64,000 nt of DNA from Delphinus delphis. Lineage: Eukaryota; Chordata; Mammalia; Artiodactyla; Delphinidae. Every line of letters begins with the position of its first letter. The stretch's first letter is position 1. The notes under the pieces were generated by a model. That model worked only from the letters and a program-made list of their open reading frames with translations, was not told the DNA's origin and did no database searches. The stretch covers positions 26,605,730-26,669,729 of the forward strand of contig NC_082697.1 of the NCBI RefSeq assembly GCF_949987515.2. Direction: 5' to 3'. Both the position numbers and the translations under genes were made by a program. Of the stretch, positions 44,889 to 57,009 are shown piece by piece.

Positions 44889-45274
44889 TTGCTGGTAGCA
44901 GGGAGAGGAACACTGGACCACTGCGGTGGATATCCATCCCTAGGGAGACCTGAGGACCCCATTCCCTAGTCCCAGTCAACCTCCTTAACTCCAGGACACT
45001 AATAACTAAGAATTTGTTTACTCATGCAGGCATTCATCCAATATTTAATCATTCCCTCACTCCTTAAGTATTTGGGTATCCCATCATATCCAGGCACTGT
45101 CCTAGGCTCTGGGGACACAGAAGGGAACAATATAGGCAAAAGTCCGTCCCTGCCCTCATGAAGCTTGCACTTTTAGTGTGGCGGGGGGTTGTTGGGAGGA
45201 TAATAAATAAAATGAATAAAATAAATAAATCAAAGTCTATAGGATGTTAGTGTGTAGTTATATGTTACATAGCA

Positions 45275-45600
45275 TGTTTTTTTTAAAAAATTATTTATTT
45301 TAGGCTGCATTGGGTCTTCGTTGCTGTGTGCGGGCTTTCTCTAGTAGCGGCGAGCGGGGGCTATTCTTTGTTGAGGTGCGTGGGCTCTCTCATTTCGGTG
45401 GCTTCTTTTGTTGCGTAGCATGGGCTCGGGCTTCAGTAGTTGTGGCACGCCGGCTCAGTAGTTGTGGCTCATGGGCTCTAGAGTGCAGGCTCAGTAGTTG
45501 TGGAGCATGGGCTTAGTTGCTCCGCGGCATGTGTGATCTTCCCGGACCAGGGCTCGAACCCGTGTCCCTTGCATGGGCAGGCAGATTCTTAACCACTGCA
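45275..45600 (-). repeat. Long CHR-type SINE, tRNA end truncated
   Basis: Long form as at 26168, but the sequence stops after ttcttaaccactgca and lacks the gccaccagggaag terminus. It abuts a short tandem array. Confidence 0.88.
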
Positions 45601-45700
45601 GATTAAGTAATTTAGAGGGAGATTAGTAATTTAAGTAAATTAAATTAAATTAAATTAAGTAATTTAAGGGAGATTAGTAATTCAGAGAGACCTCCCTCTC
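45600..45700. repeat. ATTAA-type short tandem array
   Basis: A unit containing gattaagtaatttagaggga recurs, with a run of four aaatt units between copies. It directly follows the truncated SINE. Confidence 0.75.
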
Positions 45701-46349
45701 TAGGAACCTAGTGAACTTCTGTATATGGCTTGGGCCAGGGTGGTTCCAGCCAGTTCCAGAGGACAAAAGTCAGGTGGCTTGCTCTGCAGATGGCCAGCTC
45801 TGTCGGGTTCCCAGTGTATGTGTGTCCAGGAGTGAGGAGAGGGTATAGGTAGGAGTCACCTGAACTTGGGTGCAGGCCCAAGCTGTCTGGGGCTGCTGGC
45901 TATGCTAATGGTGCTCTAGTTAAGAGCTGGAGAAAGTATGTAGCAGACAAATTGATGAAAGCTGTACCCTGCAGGCACCTAGCACTGGAGAAACCCTGCG
46001 CCAAGCAGGGGGAAAAAAGCATGTTCTCCAGGAACCCAGGAAGTGAGGCAACCTCGAACCAGGAAGGGAAGGTCCATTCTCCTCCAGTGTTCCTCTAGTA
46101 CACTCTACTGAAAAGGCTTAAAGTATGTCAGCTGGCAAGGAAGAAATATTTACGAGGTCAGGCTCCATTATCACAGAGCTGGCAAAAAGAGTGGTTTTAG
46201 AGCAGAGAGGCAATAAGTTGATAAGTGACACTGATAGTGTAAAATCACATGGCCTGGTCCAAGCTGGACAGGTGGTGAGGTGGGGTTGGCGTATAGGGTT
46301 CACAGTGAGAGGAGACAAAGGCAAGGAGTCAGACTATTAAAGTTTGCAT

Positions 46350-46570
46350 AATGGAGTTTGCCTAGTTCATGCCAGGCACTGTACTGGTAACTTTATAGGT
46401 GTTTTCTTTGATCTCAATAACACTGGTAAGATATGATTAGTCCCATTTTGCAGATAAGGAAACAGGCTCACAGAGGTAAACTAGCCAGCCAGGTCACACA
46501 GTCCAGCAGAGGAAGAGGAGAGACTTGAACTCAGGTCTGTAGGGCTCTGAAGCCTCTGCTCTTTATAATA
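46350..46570 (-). repeat. MIR SINE
   Basis: catgccaggcactgtactgg, ccattttgcagataaggaaa and ccaggtcacacagtccagca in MIR reverse order. Confidence 0.85.
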
Positions 46571-47889
46571 TTCCAGCTACAAAGAGGGTTAAGGAGTTTG
46601 GACCAGAGTGACTTAGTTCTGGGCAGATGGTGTACAGTTTCAGGCTCTGTTTTTCAATAAACTGGACATGACCTGAGTGGATGGGTGAAGGCAGTGTGCC
46701 TGATGAATTCATCCATCAATAATTCAGGCCACAGGATTTGCCCAGCAGCTGGGCCTCATGGCTCCGAGCCTCTTCATCTGAGAGCATACAATTGGAAATC
46801 AGAGACACTCCTGCTTCACGCAAGGCTGAGCACTTGATTTAGTTTGGTCTGGGGCAGATCTGGCCATCTCCCTTTACAGTCATGGGAGACTGTGAATATG
46901 ACCCAGGGAACTGAGGGGTCGACTCAAGTTCAGAAAGCTCCCGTCAAGGCTTCTGGAGGGTTGGATTTCTGGCTTGGAACCAGCCTGTCTTGGTATTCTC
47001 TGGAGACAGGGATAAGACAATCTTGTGCGTGGGGGGGGTGGTGCCCCGAGGCTTCATCTGCCAAGCCTCCTGTATGGTGTTACTTTCCCAGAGGAGATCT
47101 GAGCTGAGGTCAATAATGGAGGCTGTTTAGAGCCTGGGATAGTTAAATTACCAAACACTTGTTCCAAAGAAAGATGCAGACTTACTCCCACCCCATTTCT
47201 CTTATTACTGTGTTCAGTCACTGTGAATGGATTTCAGTTTTTCCAATTTTTTTCTCATATATGCACACACACATATACACACACACTTACACACACTATT
47301 CCATGCTTAAATAATTCTTAAAATAATAATCAAGGATCATTAGTGGATGCTAACCCTTGGGAGAAAGGTTTTTGAGGGACAGGATAGTCACACAATTTAC
47401 CCCACAGATTACTAGTTATTTATAAAAGGAAAAACTTCCCTTTAAAGTGGAGTGACCTGGTGGATACTCCCTTAACCAAGCGATCAAATTTAGCATCACC
47501 GAATGGGATGGGACAAAATGACTAGACGTGATGCAATGCGGGGGACACATCACCTGCGTAGTCTTCTTGCCAAACATGTTTAACCTGCATCTACTCATGA
47601 GAAAACATCAGGAAAAATAAGAAAAAGCCAGACTGTGGCATATTCAGAACAACTAGCCTGAACTCTTCAAAAATGTTGGTGCCATGAAAGAGAAAAAAAA
47701 CAAAAAATCCATGTTGTAGATGAAAGGACAATGAAGGGAGGGGAAAAGCAAATGTAATCTATCATACTTGATTGGATCCTGGATCACAACATTTTTAAAA
47801 AGGCTATAAAGAAAATTTTCGGACACGTGGGGAAATTTGAATGTGGATTGTTTGGGAGTGATAACGGTATCGTGGTTCTGCAGGACCTT

Positions 47890-48010
47890 GCTAATCAGGG
47901 CGTGATCCCCAGACTAGTAGTCGTAGCTGGGAGCCTATCAGAAATGCAGAATCTCAGGCCCCGCCCACACCTACTGGATGTCCCGGTGATCTAAGTGCAC
48001 ATTTAGTTGG
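47890..48010. mobile_element. MER5-like DNA transposon remnant
   Basis: gatccccagactagtagtcg, gcctatcagaaatgcagaat and tcaggccccgcccacaccta match the MER5 pattern. Confidence 0.65.
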
Positions 48011-48764
48011 ACAAATGCTGGTGTAGGAGATCCACTGTATTTGTAGGAGGTATAGTCCTGCCTCAGGAGCCCAGGTGATCCTGTGTTCTTGATTCTTGGG
48101 AGAGAATGGGCAGGGAAGCAGTAAAACTGTGTAAATGTTTACTGTTAAATTACCTACTGAGGCTACAGGACCTTTAAATATATGTGCTCAATAAATATTT
48201 ATATGTGAAGGAATGAGTTTATTGTTCCCTCCACCTAACCATGTTTATCTTTCCTCACAACACTGGTTAACCCCTACTCATTCCTCAAAGCTTGAGTCAA
48301 ATGTGATTTCCTCAGGGAACTTCAGGGAACTCCTGTATTTCTAGCAGTGTGGAGCCGGCAGTAAGCGCCACAGGGGTTTTACTAAGATAGAAGGAACAGG
48401 GTGAAACACTCTCTGTGCCCCTATACCTCCTTACAGTAAGACTGGAATTCTCATTTGGGAAGATTTTTTTGGAGGCTAAAACTGCTCATGTAGCTTGTGT
48501 TTTCTGTTCCATCATCCTAGAGAAATTCTCACACAGGTCTATTAGAGAACATGTCTGAGGATTTTCCTGCAGTTTTTTTTTTTTTTCCTGGTGGCAGCAG
48601 GAAGTTAGAGTGAACCTAGGTGTGTGTCCCTGAGGAACAAATAGACAAAGTGTGCTGGGCGTATACCATGGGATACTAGGCAACAATGAGAAGCGACAAG
48701 CCAAGTGCCTGCTCGGTCAGTGCAGTCAGGACAGTCATGTCTTCTGCCCTTTTCCCTGGACAAC

Positions 48765-48980
48765 TTTTTTTTCAATATATATTTTTTCAATATTTTCAAT
48801 ATTTTTTCAATATTTTAAATTTTTATTTTCAATATTTTCATTGATTTACAATGTCGTGTTAGTTTCTGCTGTACAGCAAAATGATTCAATTATACATATA
48901 TATACATTCTTTTTTTAAATATTCTTTTCCATCATGGTTTATCATAAGATTGCGCTGGCTGATTATTAATAGAACCCCTT
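48765..48980 (-). mobile_element. L1 3' end with TTCAATATTT expansion
   Basis: Reverse complement of an L1 3' end (acagcaaaatgattcaattatac). The poly-A side is expanded into repeats of tcaatattt from 48770 to 48840. Confidence 0.8.
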
Positions 48981-49139
48981 GCATTCTCAAATGTGTACCA
49001 GTTTGGAGGATAATGCACGGTCACTCTCATAGGTCAGAGAGCCAGAGATGAGGATTCTTGTTTAACTGCCTTTGGTGGGGAGTGTCCTTAGGAGGAAGGG
49101 AAGAAGGAAGGAAGGCAGGAGATAAAAGGCCAAGTGAGG

Positions 49140-49304
49140 GGCTTCCCTGGTGGCGCAGTGCTTGAGAGTCTACCTGCCGATGCAGGGGACACGGGTTCGT
49201 GCCCCGGTCCGGGAGGATCCCATGTGCCGCGGAGTGGCTGGGCCCGTGAGCCATGGCCGCTGAGCCTGCGCGTCCGGAGCCTGTGCTCCGCGACGGGCAA
49301 AAAA
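49140..49304 (+). repeat. CHR-type SINE with 3' deletion
   Basis: Perfect 16-bp target duplication AAAAGGCCAAGTGAGG at 49124-49139 and 49305-49320. It ends at cgcgacgggc and goes straight into the A-tail, lacking about 35 bp of the normal 3' body. Confidence 0.93.
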
Positions 49305-49733
49305 AAAAGGCCAAGTGAGGATGGGGTCTCTGCCGGGGGACTCGCTCCAGCATGACCTCATGGGGATCTCTGTGGCACAAAGTGTGCCACAGACTTGTTC
49401 CCGCCTTGAGGCCTCTTGTAATCCTGTATCTGTCAGTCACTGGCCAAGTCTAGGGGTCAGGGAGGGAGGCGGGGAGTCTCCCTGGCCATTTGGCTTCTGT
49501 TTGACCAAGGGCAATTCTCCAGAGAAGGTGGCAGCCGTGAGTGTTTTTTAACCAATACTCACAACAGCTGGTGGTCAGGCCACTATGTCTGGTAAAGGGG
49601 ATCTGGGTGGGCAGCAACTGCATCTCTCATAATCCCCCTACCCTCATCAACATGTGTAGACCTTTAAAACATAGAGCTGAGCATTAAGAAAAATGTGTGA
49701 TATGATTTATGTAGATTAAAAGCACATATCAGG

Positions 49734-49753
49734 AAAAAAATAAAATAAAAAAA
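49734..49753 (+). repeat. A-rich insert bounded by target duplication
   Basis: Twenty bases of A with two T, flanked by identical 17-bp copies of taaaagcacatatcagg at 49717-49733 and 49754-49770. It looks like a retrotransposition event that delivered only a poly-A tail. Confidence 0.65.
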
Positions 49754-49770
49754 TAAAAGCACATATCAGG

Positions 49771-50152
49771 GACTTCCCTGGTGGCGCAGTGGTTAAGAGT
49801 TTGCCTGCCAGTGCAGGGGACATAGGTTCGAGGCCTGGTCCGGGAAGATCCCACATGCCACGGAGCAACTAAGCCTGTGTGCCACAAATACTGAACCTGT
49901 GCTCTAGAGCCCATGAGCCACAACGAGCCACAACTAATGAGCCCACGTGCCACAACTATTGAAGCCCACGTGCCTGGAGCCCGTGCTCTGCAACAAGAGG
50001 AGCCACCGCAATGAGAAGCCCGCGCACCGCAATGAAGAGTAGCCCCTGTTTGTCGCAACTAGAGGAAGCCCGCGCACAGCAACAAAGACCCAATGTGGCC
50101 AAAAATAAATAAATAAAATAAATAAATAAAATAAATAACAAAACGTTAAAAA
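49771..50152 (+). repeat. Long CHR-type SINE
   Basis: Starts gacttccctggtggcgcag and runs to an AAATAAAT tail. Target-site copies lie at 49754-49770 and, with one change, near 50153-50165. Confidence 0.92.
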
Positions 50153-50165
50153 AAGGCACATATCA

Positions 50166-50288
50166 CACTGATAAACCCTAATGGAAAAGAATATGAAAAA
50201 GAATGTACACATGTATAACTGAATCATGTTGCTGTAAGTAGAAATTAACACAACATTGTAATCAACTATACTACAATAAAATAAATTT
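50166..50288 (+). mobile_element. L1 3' end, heavily truncated
   Basis: gaatgtacacatgtataact..caacattgtaatcaactat..caataaaataaa is the standard cetartiodactyl L1 terminus. A further copy of the same target (taaaagtacatat) follows at 50289-50301. Confidence 0.8.
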
Positions 50289-51944
50289 TAAAAGTACATA
50301 TTACATAGCAACATTGCAAATCTAACAAGGATATTTACATATTAAAGAATACATATTGAGCACACTAGAATGGTTGCCTATAGAGGGATGGGAATGAGGG
50401 TGGGAACTGGTAATTAAAACAAACAAAATATGTACATAAGTAAAGTAAAACAAGGGCCTTGGGGAAAAGAGTGATGATGGTCTACTATGAAGGAATGAGT
50501 GTGATGAACCCATCCCTCTGCTCCTGACATTCAAAAAGGAAATAAAAGATCTTTGAAGACTAAAGAAAAAGTTGTCACTTACAGTTCCCTTTCTTCCTCG
50601 CTGGATTGGGGACAGAGGCTGGGTTTGCCAAGGGAAAGGCAGTGCCTCTGACGGCGAGTCAGGGCGCTGTGGTTGGTGGAACCAGGAAGGCCAGCCGGAT
50701 GCACTTTAGGCAAAAGCGGGAATGTATAGGCTCCAAGGAAGAGGTGAAAAACCAACCCCTGGACAGGACAGGCAGGGACAGAGCTGGACCTTGGTTAGCC
50801 CCCGAAAACCAGGATGTCTATATTGCCAGGATCCTTTCTCTGCATTGTGTCTTTGTTTTCTTCCACAGCATATCTGTGCGCTACAGTGGCAGCCCCCATG
50901 AGCTGAGTTAACATGCTGTGATTTGCCTCAGGAGCCCGGAGGCTCCCTTGTGGTCAGGGTGTCCAGTTCTACCGTCCTCTGTGGGGGACGAAGCATCCAT
51001 TACATGGTCTGAGTCTGGGCTCAGCGGAGATTTTAGTAATCTCAGACCACACCATAGGATGCTGGAATGATGGAATGTTAGTCATAGAATGTTAGCACCA
51101 CGCTGTACTCAGGTGAAAATGTTATTGTCTTGGTATTGGTGTTTTTCCTGGGGAGGGAACTGTGTATATGTATAGTATGGGAAGACAACCTTGACAATCC
51201 GCTTGAGGGGAATGTGAGACCCCAAGAGCCCTCACTGGCAGGTGCCAAATAAACAGAGATGGCAAATGTGCTTTGCATTAGAAATGATAAGGAATTTGTG
51301 GGAGGGAGAGAATGAGACAGACAGAAATGAAGGGGAGGATGGAGGAAGGAGAGGAGCCAGTGAGATGGTGAGGCTGGGACACCACGTGGAGAGAGGGGAA
51401 AATTCCCGGTGGTGGGCGGGCAAGTGCGTTTGTAAGGCTCGGATATGAGCACCTCTGTTCTCCTGAATCTTCATAAGATTTTCCATGCCTGCAGAGTGCC
51501 CAGGGTGGATGGGGCTGTGTGTATATCAGGGATTTCCCTATTTGGTTCAACATTGAATGGTATGAGGAGCTATACACTGAGGAGAAAGGATTTTGGAGTC
51601 AGAGTATACCATGAGCACTCTGCCTGCTGAGTGGGAAATGGATTGGGCAGGACAAGAGTGACAGTGAACAAATCGGCCAAAGAAGAGATAGTGGTGGCTT
51701 TGGCTAGGGTGTGTCTGGTGGAGATGGAGAAAAGTGGACGTGATTCGATATATTTAGGACATTTCTGATTTAGGATTTTATTCAGAAAATAGAGTCAAAA
51801 GGACTCCCTGATGGGGAGTGAGGGAGAAGGAGGAACTGAGTCCTGGGTTTCTGAATTGAGCTACTGGATGATAGAGATTCTACTAACTGAGACGGGGAAG
51901 ATGGGTGCTGGTGAGGTATTCTCTTTTTTTTTCCCCACAGTTTA

Positions 51945-52130
51945 TAGTACTTTATTTTATTTTATTTTATTTTTAACATCTTTATTGGAGTATAATTGCT
52001 TTACAATGGTGTGTTAGTTTCTGCTTTACAACAAAATGAATCAGTTATATATATACATATGTTCCCATATCTCTTCCCTCTTGCGTCTCCCTCCCTCCCA
52101 CCCTCCCTATCCCACCCCTCCAGGCGACCT
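51945..52130 (-). mobile_element. L1 3' end, 5'-truncated
   Basis: Reverse complement of L1 terminus (taacatctttattggagtat, cttgcgtctccctcc). No firm target duplication found. Confidence 0.88.
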
Positions 52131-52193
52131 TTTCATTGAGAATTGCGCAGCTTTGGGAAGCAGCTGCTCCCCTTGCTCTAGTGCCCTCTTCTG

Positions 52194-52207
52194 CCAGCAG
52201 AGGGCAG
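52194..52207 (+). promoter_or_regulatory. CTCF-like motif upstream of HM13
   Basis: CCAGCAGAGGGCAG matches the CTCF core at all 14 positions. A weaker 12/14 match lies on the minus strand at 52181-52194, back to back with it. Confidence 0.6.
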
Positions 52208-52409
52208 CTGAGGCCAGTTAACAGATTCAGTCCAGGTGAAATGGGGGTGTCCAAGATGGGCCTGGGGGACACTGGCTATGGGAAGGCCACTACCTGGCTG
52301 ATGTAAAAGCAGCGGGTTTGCTTTGAGGCTTAAATCCAGCCTCTGATTTTGAGGCCAATCCAGACTCAGATATCTGGGGCTGTCCACGTCCAAGGCTGCT
52401 GGCCAATCC

Positions 52410-52790
52410 AGGCCACATCGTCTCTCCCAGGCTATTTTAACAGTTTCCTAATTTGTCTCCTGAAGTCAACTCTGTATCATACCTCTTTGCTTGAAACCCT
52501 TCAATATCTCCCAATGGCCCTTAAAATAATCTCATGCTCCTCACCGTGGCCTTTGAGGCCCTGCATGCACTGCCCCTGCCTACATATCCGGCTCATCCAT
52601 TACCACTCTCCTCTTTTGCATTAAGCGCTTTTATGCCTCAGGACCTTTGCATAGGCTGTTCCCCCTCCGCCCACCATCTTCTCTCTTCCTGATTGTTTGT
52701 TAAGCTAGCTCCTTATCACAGGTGACACCTTATACATTACCTTCCCCACAACCTTGCCTATTCTTTCTCAGCTACTTAAAAAAAAAAATC
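52410..52790 (+). repeat. L2 LINE remnant
   Basis: L2-type text (gaggccctgcatgcactgcc, gcctcaggacctttgcatag). Boundaries approximate. Confidence 0.7.
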
Positions 52791-53189
52791 CTCATAACAC
52801 ACAGCACTTCAATGTGCAATGCGCTATCTACCAGGATAATTTGATATGTTAATTTTTTTCCCCTCTATTTTCTCCTCCCCTTCCTGTATCTCTTGGTTAG
52901 GAGAGGTTTGGTCACGGGGTTCACAGCAGAAACTGCCTCTGACTCTTTCCTTTCTGGCTTCATTTTCTATGTGTTTAAACATCATAGAGCAGATATTGCA
53001 AACTGCGTTTCCTAGGCCCTATCCTGTTCATAGAGGTGTTCTGTATGCCCTTCACCAAGGTTTAACAACTGTCTTCACTCAGTTGCCAAAGTTAAAAAAC
53101 AGCAATTTCAAAATAAAGATTTGGATATTTGGATTTTCTTGAATATTTAGAAGATCTGGCAGTCTCAGCCCTGTATTTTCATGAGATGA

Positions 53190-53430
53190 GCACTGATAGT
53201 TACTGAGTACCTACTAATGTCGGGCACTGTTCAAAGTGCTTTCTCACAGGAAGTTGTTGTACAGGAGGTACGAGTATTATTCCTTATCATGGTTAAGGAA
53301 ATGGGCACAGAGTGGTTAAGTGACTGGCCTAAGAACTCACAGACAGTAGACAGCAGCATCAGAATTTGAACCCAGGCAGCATAGCTCTAGAATGTGGGGT
53401 CCTAACCACTGGGCAACACTGCCTTATGGC
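53190..53430 (-). repeat. MIR SINE
   Basis: cgggcactgttcaaagtgct, atggttaaggaaatgggcac and cagaatttgaacccaggcag in MIR reverse order, ending at the tRNA-like cctaaccactgggcaac. Confidence 0.82.
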
Positions 53431-55605
53431 TGTTTGGTGAGCTGAGCTGTGCTGCCCCCTTTAAGTGGGACCTGTGCTCTCCAGTCACCAAGTCTCACAC
53501 TTTATTTTTTGGTTACCAGTTTGTCTCCTGGAGACTCAGAGTTTGCAAACCTTTGGTGTAGAGAGAGTGCTCATTTTTTCTGAGGTCAAGGACAGGGGAG
53601 AGGAAGGAGCTCTTGGAGGCTGTGAACTGAAGGAAGATCAGTGGAGTCTGGGGTCAGGGGATCCTCCCCCTTCTTGGCCAGACTGTGGGGATGAATGGAC
53701 AGGGCGTGGGGAGGCTGGACCCAGTCCTGGTGATCCCAGCCTCCAGCAAGACTCCCAGGTCCCTCCTCGGCTTAGAAGCAGGGGCTGCTGGACTCAGGTG
53801 TCCTTGAGGACTTGGGCACTGTGGTTAGAAGCCCCACATGGTCCAGAGCTACTGAGAGCCCCCAGCTTCCCTCCCTGTCCCCTGGCAGGAGCAGCCTCCA
53901 GTAAGGATGAAGACTGAATTTCCCTCCAGTCCAGAAGGGTAGGGGAATAGTAGAACTTAACTTGGTTTTTGAGAAATGAATATTCCTTGCCCACCTGAGT
54001 TTGGGGGTTAAGATTTACATCTGATTGCAACAATTTGTAATTATTTTTTCTGTTTTTATGAAGTTTTCTGTTTTGTGTTTGTCTCCTCCATTAGACTGTG
54101 AGCCCCTTGAGGGCAGAATAATGTAGAGTGTTTACCAGTGTTCACACTGTACATCTACTGTCTAGAGGGTTCCAGGCACATAGTAGATGCTCAATAATCA
54201 TCATAATTATAACACACATTTATGGAGTGTTATAACACACATTTATTCCTATGCACTGTGCTTAACATCTACATGTATGTATTAACTGACTCATCTGAGC
54301 CTCACACCACCCCTTCTGTGGGCAGGCATCTTCACACAAGAGGAATCTGAAGTGCAGAGAGGCCAAATAATTTGCATGAGGTCACACAGCTCAGGTTGTG
54401 TCTAACAGATACTCACTGAATGAATAGATGAATGGTTCCCTGGTCTCTTTGCTCTCTTTGCCTCCAGGCTGTCCCTCATCCTACCTAGTTGTATCCCACA
54501 GTATTGGAATTACATGGGTCAGACCCAGGCAGGGGACTGTCTCAGAGCACTCAGTGAGTCCCTGAGGTCCATGGGGCAATGTCCTCACACCTGGGACTGG
54601 TGTGACTGATCCTTTTCCATCACCTCTGGCCTCTCCTTGTAGCCTCCTCTCTTCATTCCCAGCCTTACACCCTACACTTCAACACACAGACTACTCATAC
54701 GTTCCTAGATTCTTTCCGGCCTCCCTGCCTTTGCTCAAGCTCTTCCCTATGTGGGGACCATCCTTCCAAACCTGAGATTCCATAATTCTAGAAGAAGATA
54801 ACAGGAAGGTAGGCAAGTTCTTTAAACCACACCACCCCTTATGTGGTGATACTACGACGCCAAATTTCATCTGGTCCCCAGCAGCCTCAGGATGGTGGTG
54901 GTGATGGAGGCGATTATAGGACAGTATGCTCATCCCCATCTCTCTGGAAGGATACAAGTCCCAGAGAAAAGAAGGGACTTGAATAAAGCAAAACAGGGGT
55001 CAGACTCAGAGCGGGGAGGGCTAGAATCCAGGCCATTGGCTTTCCAGCCCAGAGCTCTCTCCACAATGAGGCAGCTCTGTCTGGCATCACACAGGACCTG
55101 ACTGCCCAAAAAGAGCTCCTCAATTCTGAGCTAACAGTGCCTGAAATTCCACCATTGGAGATCATTTCTTCTGGGGGGGGGGCAGAGGGTGTTGAAGGCT
55201 TTCCAGTCTTCAGGGAGCCCCAGCTAATGATGAAAACCCCTGTGATGGGGCCTACACTAAGCTCATGTCAGCCTGTTCCCAGGAAGATGAGTGGCTGACA
55301 GGCAGCCAAGGGTGAGATGCCGTGGGAAGGAGATCCTGACCGAGGGTCGAAGAAATATGGGAAGCACTAAGGCAGGCAAAAAAACAGGGGCAGGGGTGGG
55401 GGTGTCAGCCACAGAAAGGGCGGGGCAGCTGTGAGCCTTGGGCTGGGGACTCAGGAAACCTGGCTTCATCACCAACTTGCTGTGTGATGTTGGGCAAGTT
55501 TCTTTCCTACTTGGAGCTCTGATCTGGGTCAGTGCTATGGAACAAACTTGCTTCTGGGTTTATCTTAAAGCTCTTGGTGTCAGGAAGTTGGGGCCCTGGC
55601 TGGTG

Positions 55606-55619
55606 GTTGCCATGACAAC
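55606..55619 (+). promoter_or_regulatory. RFX X-box-like motif upstream of HM13
   Basis: GTTGCCATGACAAC differs at one base from the ideal X-box GTTGCCATGGCAAC. A further gttgccaagac half site follows about 30 nt on. Confidence 0.5.
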
Positions 55620-57009
55620 TATCTCTGTGGCGATAGTGACCAAGGAGACTGTTGCCAAGACTATAATTACCAGGTACAAGAGTCAAGTGATTGGTTCTCA
55701 GTTCTGTCTTAGGACAGGTTCCTCCCTGTCACCTTCTTCCATCACCTGCTAGAGTTTACTGTTTGTGGGGCCAGATGACTTGACACCCAGGGAGTTGTCA
55801 GGAGTCTGGAACCTGTGTCCTATTGTCCTCGCTTATGCTGACAGGCTGTGTGACCTTGGGCAAGTCTCTGCTTCTCTCTGGGCCTTAGTTTCCCCATCTG
55901 GAAAATGAAGAGTTTGCACAAGGCCCTTTCACCTCTAAATTTGTATCAATTTGCCTTTAAACAAGGGACAAATTTATAAGTGAAAGTGTTGTTTCTAGGA
56001 ATGATATGAAAAGTGTTAACAACTGTTATGACTGTCACTCACCAACATATCCACACAGTCTTGGACGGCCCTGCTATGGCAGGGATTACCCCTTCAGTGG
56101 TTGTAAGTGGGGAGGTCTGCGTGGTCCCAGAGGAAGCTCTGGAGTGGCCATTACTTGGGGGATACTTGGGGGACATTCGGGACAGGGGTTCTTAACAACT
56201 AGTAGGAATGTATCTAAATATTTTGACAACTGGTACAGCCATACTTTGCATACTGGCTGAACACCAGCCTTGGTCAAATCTATAATGGTGGAATTGCAGG
56301 CACTGTGAGTAGCAAAGGGAGATTTTCCAGGCAGAGGGGCTGCACGGATGAAGCCAATGGCTTTCAAGCCCAGCCCTGGTCAAGATCTCCAAGAGTAAGA
56401 CCAGTCCTTCTTCCTGGCCACTGCACCTCCCTGAGTCAGCTGTGCACAGTCCCCAGAGAGTCGGGTTTGCCAGTGTCTCAGTTCTAGGATGGCTGATGCC
56501 CAGACAAGCGGGCAGGGCACAGCAGGAGCTGGCAGAGGGAGAGAGCCCAAGGAGGAAGTGGGGAGCTCGGGGGACGCCTGCTCCTCCTCTCCCAGGAGAC
56601 GAGGCTCTGGGCAGATGCCAGATCTTTGGCCTCCCGGGTCTACTCCCCCTCCCCCTGCATTCCCCTCCTTGCATCTCCCAGCAGGACTTTGCAAACAGCC
56701 TCTCCGGATGGGGATGGACGCGGCTGCCGCCTCCTCCCTGCACACTTTCCATTCCCAACCCTGAGCCTCAGCCAGGGTTCCTCAGGAAAATTGGCTGAAA
56801 GAGACATTTTCCATGCTCTTGACTCCTCTGCTGGGTGGCTGTCCCTGCCTCCACTCTCTTGTCTCTTCTGCAGCTGGTCACCCAGACCTGGAAGGAGGGG
56901 AAATATTTGGTCAACTGGTTGCTGCTCGCTCACCATTTAATTTTATATGTTATTTTGTCTCCCTGGACTTCAGTTTCCTAATCTGTGAAATGAGCTAGCT
57001 ATGCTGGGA

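Larger units (their letters stand above)
44300..44900. promoter_or_regulatory. HM13: HM13 CpG-island promoter
   Basis: A CpG-dense stretch covers exon 1, the 5' UTR and upstream DNA, including cgccggcctgcgccgcgcac near 44795. No TATA box is obvious, consistent with a housekeeping CpG promoter. The transcription start cannot be fixed by eye but should lie within roughly 44700-44850. Confidence 0.8.

Noticed and set aside
45300..45516. Cysteine-rich frames such as those around 32591-32875 and 45310-45516
   Set aside because: These are translations of the long CHR SINE body and recur at every copy.
53465..53917. 150-codon open frame on the plus strand
   Set aside because: No recognisable domain and no homology I know; the start lies right after a MIR. 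Treated as chance.
56192..56798. Open frames up to 188 codons on both strands
   Set aside because: Mutually overlapping, GC-rich, with low-complexity translations and no known family. Not supported as genes.
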